Below, one piece after another: positions 30,086 to 51,525 of a stretch of 64,000 bases of DNA. The notes beneath the pieces are model-generated. The model saw nothing but the letters and a program-made list of their open reading frames with translations. It had not been told where the DNA came from and searched no databases. Positions within the stretch are counted from its first letter, which is position 1. Every line of letters begins with the position of its first letter. Source of the DNA: Amoebidium appalachense (Eukaryota > Ichthyosporea); assembly GCA_963693365.1 (NCBI GenBank), contig CAVNZM010000001.1:13640001-13704000 (forward strand), written 5' to 3'. Made by a program: the position numbers and the translations under genes.

Positions 30086-31215
30086 CTATATAGATACATA
30101 CAGCCATTCCGATAGGGTGCAGGTGTAAATAAAATAATCAAAAAAAAAATAATGTGTGTGCAATTTACGTGCAATCTCGTCGTGCAGTAGTGGAACTTTG
30201 AGATGCGACGTGCAAAACTCCAAAGCCGTCAAATCCGGTGCAATCCTGGGCCGTGAGAAACCGAAATTTTCATAAGATTTCTGATCAACAGTAGCCCCCC
30301 CTCCTCTCCAAGTGAAGCCTCCTCAACCCCTCGTTTGTCGCCTGATACACCATAGCCACCTGAACCATCTCCCCCCCATCCCCATCCCCCATCCCCTCGC
30401 CAACCCCCACCCCACCCCCCACCCCACCCCCGTTCCCTCCACCCACACCAACACCCGCACCCCCCCCACACGTAGAAATCCCTCGCATACCCCGCGACCA
30501 TCCCTCCTGCCCCTTGGGCGGCGCCCGTCGCCCCTCCCCCCGCCGATCCCGCAGCTGCCCCAGACGCGTTTGCATACGAAGCGGAGGATGGGGACATGTT
30601 TTCGTGCGAGGAAGGCGCCTGCACGGTGTGCATCTGTTGTTGCTGTTGGTGAAACGAAATGATGTCCTGTTGATGCTGCTGTTGTTGTTCTTGTTGTTGT
30701 TGTTGTTGTAGAAGTTGGCGTTTTCTCTCCTCCTCCTCCCTGTCCCTCCTCCCCAGCCACAACTGATACTGAATCTCCTTCTGTCTTCTCACCTCTTCCA
30801 TTTGAATTCGCAACCTCTCCGTACTGCCCATCATCATCCCTCCCCCCCCGCTTCCTCCATTTCCTATCCCGTTGTTCCCGCCGTGGTTAACTTGGTGGTG
30901 ATGGTGGCGTGAGGTGTCATTCTGTTCGAAATGGTGGAAGTGGGGGTTGGTGGGGTAGTGGTGCTGGTATTGAGAGTGGTGGTGATGGTTGGGGTGGTTG
31001 GAGTGTTGTGCGTGCGGGACCGACGTAGGTTGGGATGGGTGAGGGGGCGTGGGGATGGGGTTGGGGTGGGACGCGAAGCCTAAGCCTCCGTGGAAGGATG
31101 GATGATGATGGTGGTGATGGTCTGGGTAGGTGGGGGCCTGTGGCTGTGGCTGGGACTGGGGCTGTGTGTGTGTGTGTATGTGTGTGTGTTTGTGTTGCGT
31201 GTTTGTGTTTTTGTG

Positions 31216-31286
<71 letters not shown>

Positions 31287-31287
31287 G

Positions 31288-31351
<64 letters not shown>

Positions 31352-31366
31352 TTTGTGTTGCGTGTG

Positions 31367-31438
<72 letters not shown>

Positions 31439-31709
31439 CGCGCGTGCGTGTTGCGTGTTTTGTGTGTGTGTGTGTTGGGGGGGGGGGGGGGGGGTTTGAG
31501 GATACAGGGCGGGAAGAGGTGGGGAGGGGAGGGGGGGGGAGAGAGAGAGAAAGAGAGAAGCGGGGGGAGGGAGGGGGGGGGGGGGGGGGGGTATGAGCAG
31601 TTTTCTTACGGTTCCCAAACGCCCATGCACGGGAGTGATATCAGGTAGCCAGTGGGGGGAGTGTCTTCGTGCGTGTGTGTGTATTTAATGGTCGTGGTGG
31701 TGGTGGTGA

Positions 31710-31754
<45 letters not shown>

Positions 31755-32144
31755 AGTTCCCATCGACAAGCTCACCACGACAATTGAGTTGATGTAAATA
31801 GAAGCCTATAATTTTTCTTCAAACATTGAAACATTATTGCGGAGGCACAGAAAGACCGAGGGCAGGGGGGGGGGGGGGGGGGGGGGAGAAGGGGGAGGCT
31901 GGCAGAACAAGGAAGGGAAAGAGGGGGGGGGGGGGGGTGGGGGAGAAGGGGAGAGGGGGAGGGATGCATGGGTTACATGGGGTGTCAATTATGCGAACAC
32001 AGGCAAGGAAAAACCTCGAAGGGACGAGGGAAAAAAATAAAAATAAAAAAAAAATAAAAAGGGAAAGAAAGGAAGAACAGCGCAGAAGGAAGATGCGTGG
32101 ACCGAGCTTATCATCAGGGAAGACGGGGGGAGGTGTGTGTGCGT

Positions 32145-32175
<31 letters not shown>

Positions 32176-32632
32176 GGGGGGGGAAGGGGGTCCTATGCTT
32201 CCACAAAAGATTGGCTTTCGACTCTTTAATCTCTTTCGCATGGTACCCAACCCAACCCTTGCTCAAACGGCAGTAGGCAAGTAAGCCAGTCATGACAAAA
32301 GACGAGTGAATGGAGAGGGGGTTAGGTGGGGTGGAGAGGGGGAGGGGGAGGGGGAGGGGGGGGGAATCGACTAATATCAGTTGTGTAAAAAGAATCCAAG
32401 CATTATAATGCGCTATCCCCTCCCCCCATCCCCCCTCCCCCCTCCCCGGGACACAGAGACACACACACAGTTGACACGTATGAAATGATTGATGATGTGA
32501 ATATAAGAAAACTTGTCGGCACGGACAGAGAAAAAAAAAAACGCCTTGTGTTTGTGACTGTGTATCTGTGTGTGTGTGTGTGTATCTGCATGTGTACGTG
32601 CCTACGCATGTATGTTTGAGTATGAGTCAGGC

Positions 32633-32694
<62 letters not shown>

Positions 32695-33464
32695 TGCAAA
32701 TGTGTGTGTGCCTGCATGTGTGCCTTCATGCCTGCGTGTGGGCGGACGTGTGTGTATGTGCTTTCACGCACACACACGTGTACATGCCACGACTTTTGTG
32801 TAAGCATGTGGGTGAGGGTGAGTCCACAAACACACAGCCGGGCTTTTGGTACCTGGAATTGATGTTGGTAGGGATAGCCCTCCCCGCTGTCCTCCCTGTC
32901 AAAACACAGACACACAGAGATCCCTGTGAGCAACCTCAACTCCACCTCCCACTCATATGTCATAAACCAACCACCGCTTCTGCCATTCTAGCGCCTGGGC
33001 AGTGAGCCACATTGGTGATGTCATTCTGGGCACACTTTTCACACAGCCGTGTAGACGCCCTGAAAAAAGCACGAAAATGGGCTGGGCTGCAAGCTGCCTG
33101 TGCCGTATATGTCGACATCATCGACCTCGGCAATGTGACAGTGGCGAATTTTGATCACGTAACCTGATTGGTAAGAAACATTTAAAGAATGTGGTTCTCG
33201 GGTGCTCGCAGCCCAGGCGCGAAAATGATAGAAGCGGTAATTGGTGCCAGGTCTATGTCGGCGTTTTCGCTGATTGGTGTCGACATGCCGGACGGTATGA
33301 CTCAGTGTGACACCAGACATTAAAAGAAATCAATGATTGGATTTTGGGTGTCCTTTTCACATGCAAAGGGTACCAAGAGAAATGTCGACATGGCCGTTAA
33401 ATAATCCTGAACATTGAGCTTGTGGATATCTCGCGCTGCACTTTGTCGCAAGGCCAAATGAATT

Positions 33465-33515
<51 letters not shown>

Positions 33516-33572
33516 ACTTACCCACACACACACACACCCACACGCCTTCCCCTCCCCTCCCTTTCCCTCCCC

Positions 33573-33608
<36 letters not shown>

Positions 33609-33723
33609 ACCCCCCACACACACACCTGTACCGCTTGGCCCCTTGGCCTCCCAGCTCCCCCTCGTCTTCATCTGCCGGCCGTTTCCTGCAGAAGATATGC
33701 CACCAGTGTGAGCCTTCCTGTAT

Positions 33724-33759
<36 letters not shown>

Positions 33760-34213
33760 TTGTCTTTCTCTCTTTCCTTCTCCTTTGTGTGGGTTTGTCT
33801 GCGTGTAGGTGTATGTGCTTGACCCTTGCTTAGAGCACCATGAAAGTGCAGGGACACAGCGACATGAAGAAGCCAAGTGCAAAGGAGGAGGGGAAAGTGA
33901 AACAGGGGCATGGTGCTGCCCCGGGACCCGGGGGGAGGGGAAGGGGGGGGGGGGGGAATTCCAACAGACGAAAAGGGGTTACGAGTAAAGGGAAAGTGGG
34001 GCAGTTTTTTTTTTTTTTGGGAGGCGGCGCCGGGAAAGAGGGGGGGGGCGCAAAGCTAGCCGTAACCGATATCAGAAACTAAACGGTTGGAAAGGGCGCC
34101 AGAAAAAGGTAGACCGGAGAGGGGGGGTGGGTGGGGGGGGGGGGGGGGGGGGGGGGGAGGAGAGAGACACAGAGAGAGCGAGAGAGAGAGAGAGAGAGAG
34201 GAAGGGAGGGAGG

Positions 34214-34278
<65 letters not shown>

Positions 34279-34418
34279 GAGCGAGAGAGAGAGAGAGAGA
34301 GAGAGGAGGTGGTGGTAGAGGTGGTGGGGGTGGAGGTGGAGTAAAGGTACACGGCAACCCTCCCCCTCCCCCCCCCCCCCCCCCCCAAAAAAAAAAAAAA
34401 AAAAAAAGAGGAGAGAGA

Positions 34419-34476
<58 letters not shown>

Positions 34477-34653
34477 AAGGCAATCACATATTTACTACGT
34501 ATCCTCTAATGCATCACCTCCCCCTGCCCCCCTCATCTCCCGCCCCCCTCTCCCCACCCCGAACCTTCCATCCTGCCTACCCCTAAACAGGGTCCGACCA
34601 AAAAACACACAGGGAGAGAGAGAGACATACACACACGTTCACAGGCACACACA

Positions 34654-34690
<37 letters not shown>

Positions 34691-34820
34691 GGAGGGAGGG
34701 AGGGAGGGAGGGAGGGAGGCCTGGGGAGGGAGGGAGGGAGGGAGGGAGGGAGGGAGGGAGGGAGGGAGGGAGGAAGGAAGGGAGGGAGGGAGGGAGGGAG
34801 GGAGGGAGGGGGGGGGGGAG

Positions 34821-34912
<92 letters not shown>

Positions 34913-35284
34913 AGACACACAATGCATATGTGCACACATCCACAACAGAACCCATTCCCTGCCACCTTTCTACTACTGCCTTCACTCAGGCTGACCCAAC
35001 CTTCCTTCACCCAATACCCCTCCCCCTCCCCCCCCCCCCCACCACCACACCACCACCACCACCTTCTACGCCCACACACAGAAACAACCACATCCCTATA
35101 CACGGCAACAAAAAACCACAGACACACACAAGCCACCACCTCCACCGCAGAAACCAGTCCCCTTCCCATTTATCCATTCGTTATACCTAAGGTATACCCC
35201 CTCCCCTCCTTCCAAAAAAAAAAAAAAAAAAAAAAAGATTCCCGGCAACTTTCACCTTAATCCATTATCACCTACAACCCCTCA

Positions 35285-35315
<31 letters not shown>

Positions 35316-36854
35316 TCACCCTCCCCCCACCTACCACCACCACCCCACCCCAACACCTCCCTCCCCCCCCCCCCTCCCCCCCTACATCCCAACACACACA
35401 CATACACACACATACACGCACACACACACGCACACACACACTCACCTCCCCTCCCCTCTCCCCCCTCCTGCTTCCCCAGACCACTTCTCCCCTTGTTCTC
35501 CCCTTTCAACCTCCTGGTCACCACAAGATTCATAGCAGTTTGTCTCCTGTGTGCCTCTCACCTTCACCTCATCCTAACTCCTTTCCTGCCCCAAAAACAA
35601 CGCTGCCCCTCCCCTCCCCCCCCCCCCCCCCCCCCTCTCTCTCTTGCTCCCACCCACCTTTCCCTCCTCAAGTTTCCAACCCGCCCACTTCCCCCCCAAA
35701 CCCAAGTGGCACACCCACACCTCCCTTTTTTCATCTGGACATCCTCCTCCTTACCTCCCTTATCGTTCCCCTTCTCAAAGCACACAGAGGCAGATTCAAG
35801 AACATCGACACATCTTACCTGTTGATATTTAGGTCAGCAAACTCGTTTACGGGCATGTCTCCCCAGCTGCGCTGTCCCGGCAGCTGGTTGGGGTTGGCTG
35901 GCGTCATGTCTGCAGGAAGGTGAGTCAGCATTTATACCATAACAGACATTGCATAGAAATTCAACGCAATACTGCCCTACGCTAAAACAGAAAATTTCTG
36001 TCTGAGGTATGTATATAAACACCAGAGTGCAGCTAAAAACGATTGCAAGATGCAACTTGGTTTACAACTCAGTGTGTTCTGCTACTTGGGTGTTTTTGTG
36101 TGCACCATTACCGGCGCGAACATGATCACCTTTGTGAGGGCAAAGCATCTTTGCTGCATCAACCAAAGTAGTACACAGAAGGTTAGGGCGAATGCTTTCT
36201 AATCCCCTCGACTCCTAGCGCCTACTGCCACACACAAGGAAATAAGTGCCTGTATAGGTGGTGATGGTGCATGGCATACAAATGAAAAAGGAAAGGCGTG
36301 CGGTTAGCTCTAAAATACGGGTTGTGTGGTGTAACAAGTGAGCAGACGGGGTGAAAAAACAAAAGCCAAGTAGTGGTGGCTCTCCCTAAGCTCTCACTAA
36401 GGCTAACAAGGACGAAACGTGCCAAGAACATCACAGAGCCTAACACGTTCTAAATGAGCAGGCCGCCACCAGTGATAAGCGTGAAAAACATGGTTTGGAA
36501 GGCGCAAACAAACCAGTCTACATAGAGCCTGAACCTCCACAAGCTCTCATCCTTCCAGATTATCCGGCCATCACCCATGCACTTAAACCTATTACGAACT
36601 TCTCGTCTTTCCATTGCGCCCGTTCACTATCGAATCCAGACAAAATAAAGAGAAAGGCAGGGAGATGTCAGAAACAAAGAAGACGAAAGACTTATCGACT
36701 GTTTCAGCTCCCTCCAAGCACAAACAACACTGAAAGGTCCCGGAAAAGACTCATTCAGGAGCCATACAAGCAGTCGTTGGGAGTACAGGAAAACTTACCC
36801 GCCAGAAGTTTAGCCTTTCCTTGAACAGCACAAGGTGTTCTTCTGACTCTTCTA
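30086..36854 (-). CDS. Q/H-rich coiled-coil protein, multi-exon (model incomplete)
   Basis: Unrecognised minus-strand gene assembled from exons with matching phases. Exon 36854-36799 ends at GTAAGT in phase 1. Exon 35909-35819 (DMTPANPNQLPGQRSWGDM, then PVNEFADLNIN) ends at GTAAGA in phase 2. Exon 33059-32975, after a strong TTTTTTCAG acceptor, carries RLCEKCAQNDITNVAHCPG, a possible zinc site. The large exon is 31161-30472. It runs from a Pro/Gln/His-rich start (runs of six and four His), through Gly/Asn, to a basic-acidic coiled coil (RIQMEEVRRQKEIQYQLW), then poly-Gln and Ala/Gly. A terminal exon 30280-30086 (SYENFGFSRPRIAPDL...) joins in phase 0 and stops at TAG. Exons between 32.97 and 31.16 kb remain undefined; possible pieces are 32895-32853 and a segment ending at a GTAAGA donor near 31612. 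Poly-Q, His-rich and coiled-coil content suggests a nuclear scaffold or transcription-related protein, but that is inference. Two genes cannot be excluded. Confidence 0.42.
31166..31753. repeat. (GT)n, (AT)n and poly-G compound array
   Basis: GT repeats with a CGCG interruption and an (AT)8 block, T18, more GT, then G blocks ending in about 43 G (31711-31753). Confidence 0.95.
33462..33608. repeat. (CA)n and poly-C
   Basis: Inside the long intron of the Q/H-rich minus-strand gene model. Confidence 0.9.
34130..34912. repeat. G/GA/GAGGG compound array
   Basis: Poly-G, (GA)n, poly-C, A-run, poly-G, (CA)n, a GAGG tetranucleotide array (about 34690-34810) and about 45 GA units. Strong G-quadruplex potential on the plus strand. 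Confidence 0.95.
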
Positions 36855-38405
36855 CTGTGAACAAGCGAAATTTGTTATTGGTCAGGATCCGTTGTTATGA
36901 CAAGAACGAAACTTTGAAAAAGAAGCTTAGATGACCAAGAGCACATGCGTATTGACAGACCCAGCCACCTTAGGAGTAGGAAGTATCTGCCTGAATATTT
37001 AGCCAAGGAACCATAGAATAGAAAAGGAAGAGAAAAGAAAAAGAAGGAGAGAGAGAAGTCAAGTCAAGCCTTCGACTTCGCTCCGTTTCAAGTTGAGGCG
37101 ATGACGCAGTTACATTTGTTATGAAATATACAAGGGAAACGATAGTATCGAATCTGACTTGTGGCCACATATAAAGAAAGCTTGTTTATTCTCTATAATG
37201 CCTCATGGTGCGCTATGAAATTTCTAGCTCTGCTTTCATGAATAATCACACCTACAGCAGTTGTCTCAGTGTTTAAATACAATTTCTGTACAAAGCTTCC
37301 CGAGACATTCCAACTCATTATGTCCCTCGCGGAGCCCAGTCGAATGATGATGTGTCGAGGAATCCTTAAGATATCGAAAAGGAAACGAGGATTATATTCG
37401 CGCCAAAATCTCCGATACATCCTCTGATTGGTGAAGCGCGCACCACGTGACGTAATCGGTAGAGGTATAGTACAGTGAGCGCAAGGTGATTGGGTTTTCA
37501 CCCTGGGACAACATTTTTCTCTCAGGATGCAGAAAAATGAACTAACACATACTCTGTTATTTACTTTGAATCGCATTTATTTTGGCGGAAATATCCATCA
37601 TAATATTTCTTTTCGCCCCAGGCGAACCAGTGCTGTGTGCGCCGTTCCCGAGCTGAGGAGGCCTTGTCCCAAGTCCCGACTCCCGAGGCAAAATAAAATC
37701 CGAGCGTGACCACAAAGGAGCCAATTCCGTAAAAGGGGTCTTGCGCTGACCAATGCCTTGCACAAGAAAGAATGAGCATCCAATCAAAGTGTGCATGCAT
37801 TCAGGGGTTGCCCGGTTTTGGCCGCGCCTTAATCGTTTTACCTCAATTGGCATCGTACTGTCGGAAAGTCTTAATCGTATTGGTGGGGTGTTTGTTAATG
37901 AAGACTTGTATAAACCCCAACGTTTTGTAATTTCAGATACCAATCTTGTACAAACTTTTACTTCACTAATAAAATGGAACCCTAAAAGAGAAAACAGGGC
38001 TTCGTATTCTTCTTTTCAAGCGCAAGAAATACCAACAGATCACTTTTATTATTATATAGAGTTCATTCATTTTTCATATATAAAGACATAAAATTACACG
38101 CTTGGAGCCTATATAATTGATACGAACGGTGAATACGGCACCCTACAGTGCTAACCGTATTGGCCCCTGTGCTTAATCGTATTTTGGGTAAATACGATTC
38201 GTAAGGCAAACCCTGCATGCATTGAAAACAAATTGCTCCAGATGTTCAAATCTTATGCATGATAGATCTGCGGATGTTATAATATAATAAAGATTAAGAT
38301 TTCATGGAAAGCTATTAATTTATAAAGCTTACAAGAGAAAGGGAATGTTCATTTCAATAAATATTTGGCTATTGCCGCCCTGCCTCGGTTGTTTACACTA
38401 CCGTA

Positions 38406-46114
<7,709 letters not shown>

Positions 46115-46348
46115 AAAATAGGAAGGAGGAAATAGGCGCACTGTAAACACACTCGGATAGATTAGATGACGAGCGGCTTTAGTTTAGTTATTTCATTTGT
46201 ATGACTCGGTACCCTTGTGACTTAGATCTCGGTATCCATTCCACTTTTATCTCGTTACTTAGTTTGTGCTTTGTACATAGTGGCACCAGTGCGTTGTCCT
46301 CTTCTCGGTCTTCTAGAAATTCAGGCCCCGGCAACGGCGTGTAAAGAC

Positions 46349-46354
46349 AATAAA
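46349..46354 (+). terminator. Poly(A) signal of the S9B gene
   Basis: AATAAA in GACAATAAAAAATTA, 235 nt after the S9B stop codon and before a poly-C block. Confidence 0.5.
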
Positions 46355-46382
46355 AAATTATTTGATGATATGAATTTCTTCG

Positions 46383-46432
<50 letters not shown>

Positions 46433-46521
46433 CCGCGCATACTTCAATGTTTTCCTCTGCGTATGTTCTAGTGTTTCTCATCGTGTAGTTGTACTTCGTA
46501 CCACGCGCGGCTGTGTTCCGC

Positions 46522-46559
<38 letters not shown>

Positions 46560-47623
46560 TCCACCCCCCCCCCTCCTCTCCTCCTCCCTCTCTCCCCTAA
46601 CTGCCCGGCCTCCTGTTGTCCGTCATGAATGTGCACTCCGTACTAAGCAACACATCCTAAATCCCCTCCCTCCCCCACCTCCTCCACTAGGGGGGGGGGG
46701 GGGGGGGGGGATAAGGGGGAATAGCAGCAGGCCCGGGGAGGGGGGGGGAGGTAGGGGGGTTAGGATGTGTGTACCGCTGTGCTAATGTAATAGTAATAGT
46801 TGAACATGTTCAACCAACAGGCCACATGCCCTCAGATCTAACAGTGGGGAGAAGGATCGGGTGGGGTTTTTTAGGGCTTGCGTGTTGGTCGGGGCAAATA
46901 TCATCAAAAAAAAATTTTTTCTTTTTTTTTTTTTTTTCTGGCAAACATGATCATGATCAGGGCCAGAGAGGGAATTACATCCAGCTTGCCTCAAGCCCAA
47001 GCTTGTTCCCGGGGTTGTCTCCCCGTGATCACACTAATATTAATATTGGTGTGATATTATTCATTATATACATTTTTTATTATATACCAACTCATACTAT
47101 ACATATACACTAATACTATTACATTAGCACATGTACACACTACCTAAAGCTGTCAGACCATTAAGGAGCTCCTACACCAAAACCCCAATGACGTCATCCT
47201 GCCATTTCAGAACCCTCCCAGCCACCACCACCTCAACACCTCAGTGATCTGATCCAAGCATAAATTCGAAAGATCTGAATATGCCAGAGCCCAACCAATC
47301 AGACCACACCATTAAATCATTATAACCTGGCCACTCCGGGTGGCCAATACATGCAAACCATTATCTCAATTTGCAACAACAGCCCTTTAAAACTGATGTG
47401 AATATCAGAGGACACCAAAAAAAATGCGGAAAAACGTAAAATCATGCATTTCGAGCTTGGAACATGGATTAGCTTCAAAAGTTGCAACAGGTTAAGGCAG
47501 ACTGCGGGACAACGAAATTATTCGTTCAAACCGTTAAAACACACACCATTGACTGCCAACACCAAAACTAATGGTATCATATAAGGACGGAACGGGTTGC
47601 CAAGGGCGTGGAGGGCGGGCGGG

Positions 47624-47658
<35 letters not shown>

Positions 47659-47779
47659 TATCACGTTTTGAGGAGCACTAATGTATACATTCACGACGGA
47701 CAACACATCACAGGGTTTGCAGGGCACACAAAAAGAGTACATACACACTCTAAGTAGAGCTCCTTAGGGGAAGGAGGAT

Positions 47780-47816
<37 letters not shown>

Positions 47817-47943
47817 TTGTACATGTACATGCCCACTGACCGAGGTAATGTAACCCCTCGCTCAGATCGTAACCGCAACGCCTTGTGCTGCTGTGCAACC
47901 ACAAAGGAGGGCCAGGGCCTCAGAAGGCGGAAGCCTGATTGGC
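46355..47943. other. Intergenic between the S9B and RBR genes
   Basis: Poly-C at 46387-46430 and 46525-46556, poly-G at 47622-47656 and 47779-47813, a T/A stretch at 46904-46937 and AT-rich unique DNA. The two genes converge here. No gene seen. Confidence 0.6.
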
Positions 47944-48420
47944 TCATGAGTGCACCGGCCTCCCATATCTGTCAACATCGCAGCCCTCCCATTCGTCCTC
48001 TCTCGCCCAATCATCACACAGACAATCCTCCGACTCGCATACCATGCACACGGCATTCTTTTTGCACCCCTTTGCGGTGTGGCCGTAACCAAGGCAACGC
48101 ATGCAGCGATTGGCTGGGCACTTCTTAGTCACGTGACCCCTCTTTCCGCATTTGGCGCACTTTGGAGCCGCGCAATTGGCTGCGAGGTGACCAATCGCCT
48201 GGCACTTTGTGCATTTTGGCGCCTTGCAATCGGCCGACTTGTGGTTCCACTCCTGACACCTGTGGCATATTGTTATTGTTATTGTTTAGGTGTTAGATAT
48301 TTTTTTTTTTGTTTTTCTTTATTATTATTTTTTGCCCCGGAGGGTGGGTTGTTGGTGGTGGTGGTGGACCACTGGTGGTGGTGGTGGTGGTGGTGGTGGT
48401 GGTGGTGGGGGGGGGGGGGG

Positions 48421-48463
<43 letters not shown>

Positions 48464-48659
48464 GGGGGGGGGGGGGGGGGAATAGAGAGAGAGAGAAAGA
48501 GGAAGAGAAAGTGGGGAGGGAGGGAGGGAAGGAAAGGGAGACAGTTCTGATGCAAGGAAGTCCCGGAAAGGCACATGGGGGAGGTTGAACGGGGGGGGGG
48601 GACACTTTTTCTCTTTCTTTTTCTTTTTCCTTCTTCTTCTTCTTCTTCTTTTTTTTTTT

Positions 48660-48705
<46 letters not shown>

Positions 48706-49116
48706 CATTTTTCTTGGACTTTTCTCCATTTCTTTTTTCTTTACTTTACCTTTCTTTTTCTTTTTTTTATTATTTTTTTTGTAGGGGGGGAGGGGGGAGG
48801 AAAGGGGGGGATGTTTACCGTGTACACCTTGGTACATAGTAGTCGCACACGCTTGGGGCATGGCCAAAGCCGCCACATTTTAGGCACCGTGACAACGGGC
48901 ACTCATTTGCAGTGTGGCCTGCACGGGGGTTGTTGCAACGTGTACATGCGATGCACGTGTGCGTGTGGTAGTTGGCCTGGCCACAGGAATAGCACCACTG
49001 TGTACGTGTGTGTGTGTGGGTGTGTATATGTGGGGGGGGGGGGGGGGGGGGGGGGGGGGGAGGGCGGGGGGGAGAGTGAGAAGGAGGGGGGGGGGGGTAA
49101 GTGGGTGGGTAGGTAT

Positions 49117-49179
<63 letters not shown>

Positions 49180-49731
49180 CCTGTGTGTATGTGTGTGTGC
49201 GTGTTTGTGTGTGTGTGTGTGTGCGTGTCCGCACGCGCACACGCCTTCGTGCATGTATTTGTGTGTGTGTGTATTTGCCAAAACTCTGCACCGGAAGGGG
49301 GGGGGATGGGGGAGAGGGGGGGGGGGTGGGGGGAGGGAGGGGGCAGGGGGTGAGAGAGGGGGGAGGGGGGATGGGAAGGAGGGGAAAGGAGAGGGTGAGC
49401 AACACAAGAGGGCGATAGAAGTTGAGGGCTGCTGCTGGAATCTCAAGCAGCATTTGACGCCAAAACGGGTAAAAACCTCTTTTCACCAAAAACCACAAAC
49501 AAACGTTGTCGGCTATGTTTCTTGGAGAAGATATAGACCTCCGCACCCCCCCTTTCCCCCCTCCCCCCCCCCCCCTCTTCCCCCTCCCCCGTGAGATTGG
49601 GGGTGAAGGGGGGGGGGGGGGGGGGGGTTGGCATGTGCTACACATTCATGACGGACAATAAAATGCACATTGCATAAGCACACATACAGAGTATGTATCA
49701 TAAGCCACCGGAGAAAGAGAACAGAGGAGGT

Positions 49732-49772
<41 letters not shown>

Positions 49773-50063
49773 AGAGACGACGGGCGGGGGGGGGGGGGGG
49801 GGAGGGGGGAGGGGAGGGCGGGGAGTGGTGAAGGAGTTTACACATACCTCCTCACCACAAACACATTCCACTTGTTCACAGCCGCTGTTTTTCTCTGTGA
49901 GAATGTGGCAGGTGGGGCACCGACGGATTTTGGACTCCTTGATGTAGCGGTGGGTGTGTTCGTCGATATCACCACTGGCATCCTTATGCCTGATATCATA
50001 AAAATACCGTAAGTATATTTTCAATGCACATTTCTAAACAATCCTTCTCTGTCTCCTCCACCC

Positions 50064-50112
<49 letters not shown>

Positions 50113-50485
50113 TCCCCCTCCTCCCCGGGGGCCTGCCATACCCCAAACCAGCCTATTTTTCTCGCTCCAAAACTTTTACCGTATATGGTTAAAAATCGTA
50201 TCAACACCAATCCCTCACCCAATCCACCCCCACGCCCCCCTAATTTCTCTCTCCGCAGCTACATAACTACCCACACGACAATGCCTATGATTGGTGGGTG
50301 TTTACCTTCCTGTCCTTCCCCCCCCCCCCCCTCCCCCCCCCCCTCTCCCCCCCCCCCGCTCTCCCCCCCCCCCCCCCCCCCCCTCCCCCGGCCATGTACA
50401 CAAACACACACCTTCCGAACAGTTTCTTGGCATTTCTCCCAACTTCTCCTGCCCTCCACTCTCTCACCCCCCTCCCTCCCCCCCG

Positions 50486-50562
<77 letters not shown>

Positions 50563-50898
50563 ACCCCCTCCCCCCTCTCCCCCTCTTCCCCCCACTGCCC
50601 TTCCCCACTTCCCTTCCTTGCCGCCTCGACAAGTGCCCTGTCGTAGGATTGCACTCCTCTCCTCCCCCCTACTCCCCCACCCACCCCCTCCCCGCCTCCC
50701 TCCACCCATCCCCCCTCCGAGTAACCCCTCCGCCGCCCTCCGAGTGACCCCTCCCCCTCCCTCCGAGAGACCCCTCCCCCTCCCTCCGAGAGACCCCTCC
50801 CCCTCCCCTCCCCCGCTTCCAACATCCCCACTCCCCCCCCCCCTTCCCGCTTCCCCCCGCCCCCTCCCCCCCTTCCCCTCCTCCCCCCCCCCTCCCCC

Positions 50899-50931
<33 letters not shown>

Positions 50932-51489
50932 AAAAAAAAGGAAGAAAGAAAGAAAAGAAAAGAAAAGAAAGACAAAAAAGAGAAAAGAAGCGAAAAAAAT
51001 AGAAAAGAAGAGAAAAGAAGAGAAAAGGAAGAATTCAATAAAGGAGAAAAATACGGCATTCACCTTGGCACGTGAGACATAGCCAGTGCTTTCAAGTAGC
51101 TTCCATAGACATCCGCCTGGCACAGGTTGACAATGTCGCCATCGCTTAGTTCGTACAAACAGCCTGGCCCAGGACACAGAATGGTGATGGGTTCGGCACG
51201 AGCAACCACAGTGTACTCGCGAATCTTGATGGTAACATAGCTGTAGAGTGTGCATGTTGGAAAAAGATAAGCTCAGCAACTGTACAAAGAAAAAACTGGT
51301 AGGTTCTGGCAATAGGGGGGGTCGCGAGGAGGAGAGGGAGGAGGTGTGGGGGTGGTGTGGTGGTGGTGGTGGTTGTGGTGGGGGAGGGGAGAGGGGGGGG
51401 GGGGGGGGGAGGGTGGGGACAGTGGGGGTGGTGGGGGCGCGGGGAGGGAGGGAGGGAGGGAGGGGGGGGGGGGGGGGGCAAAGAGTGCA

Positions 51490-51525
<36 letters not shown>

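Noticed and set aside
32200-32275. Segment GWVGYHAKEIKESKANLLW as an exon of the Q/H-rich gene
   Set aside because: Coding-like and in phase with 32895-32853, but the acceptor is weak and no GT donor follows it in a sensible place.
33039-33320. Frame ending YGTGSLQPSPFSCFFQGVYTAV as a separate exon
   Set aside because: A strong TTTTTTCAG acceptor inside it and phase match to the 35.9 kb exon favour the other frame (RLCEKCAQ...).
46904-47035. Poly-T followed by unique sequence as another retroelement tail
   Set aside because: No coding frame or second copy in the window supports it.
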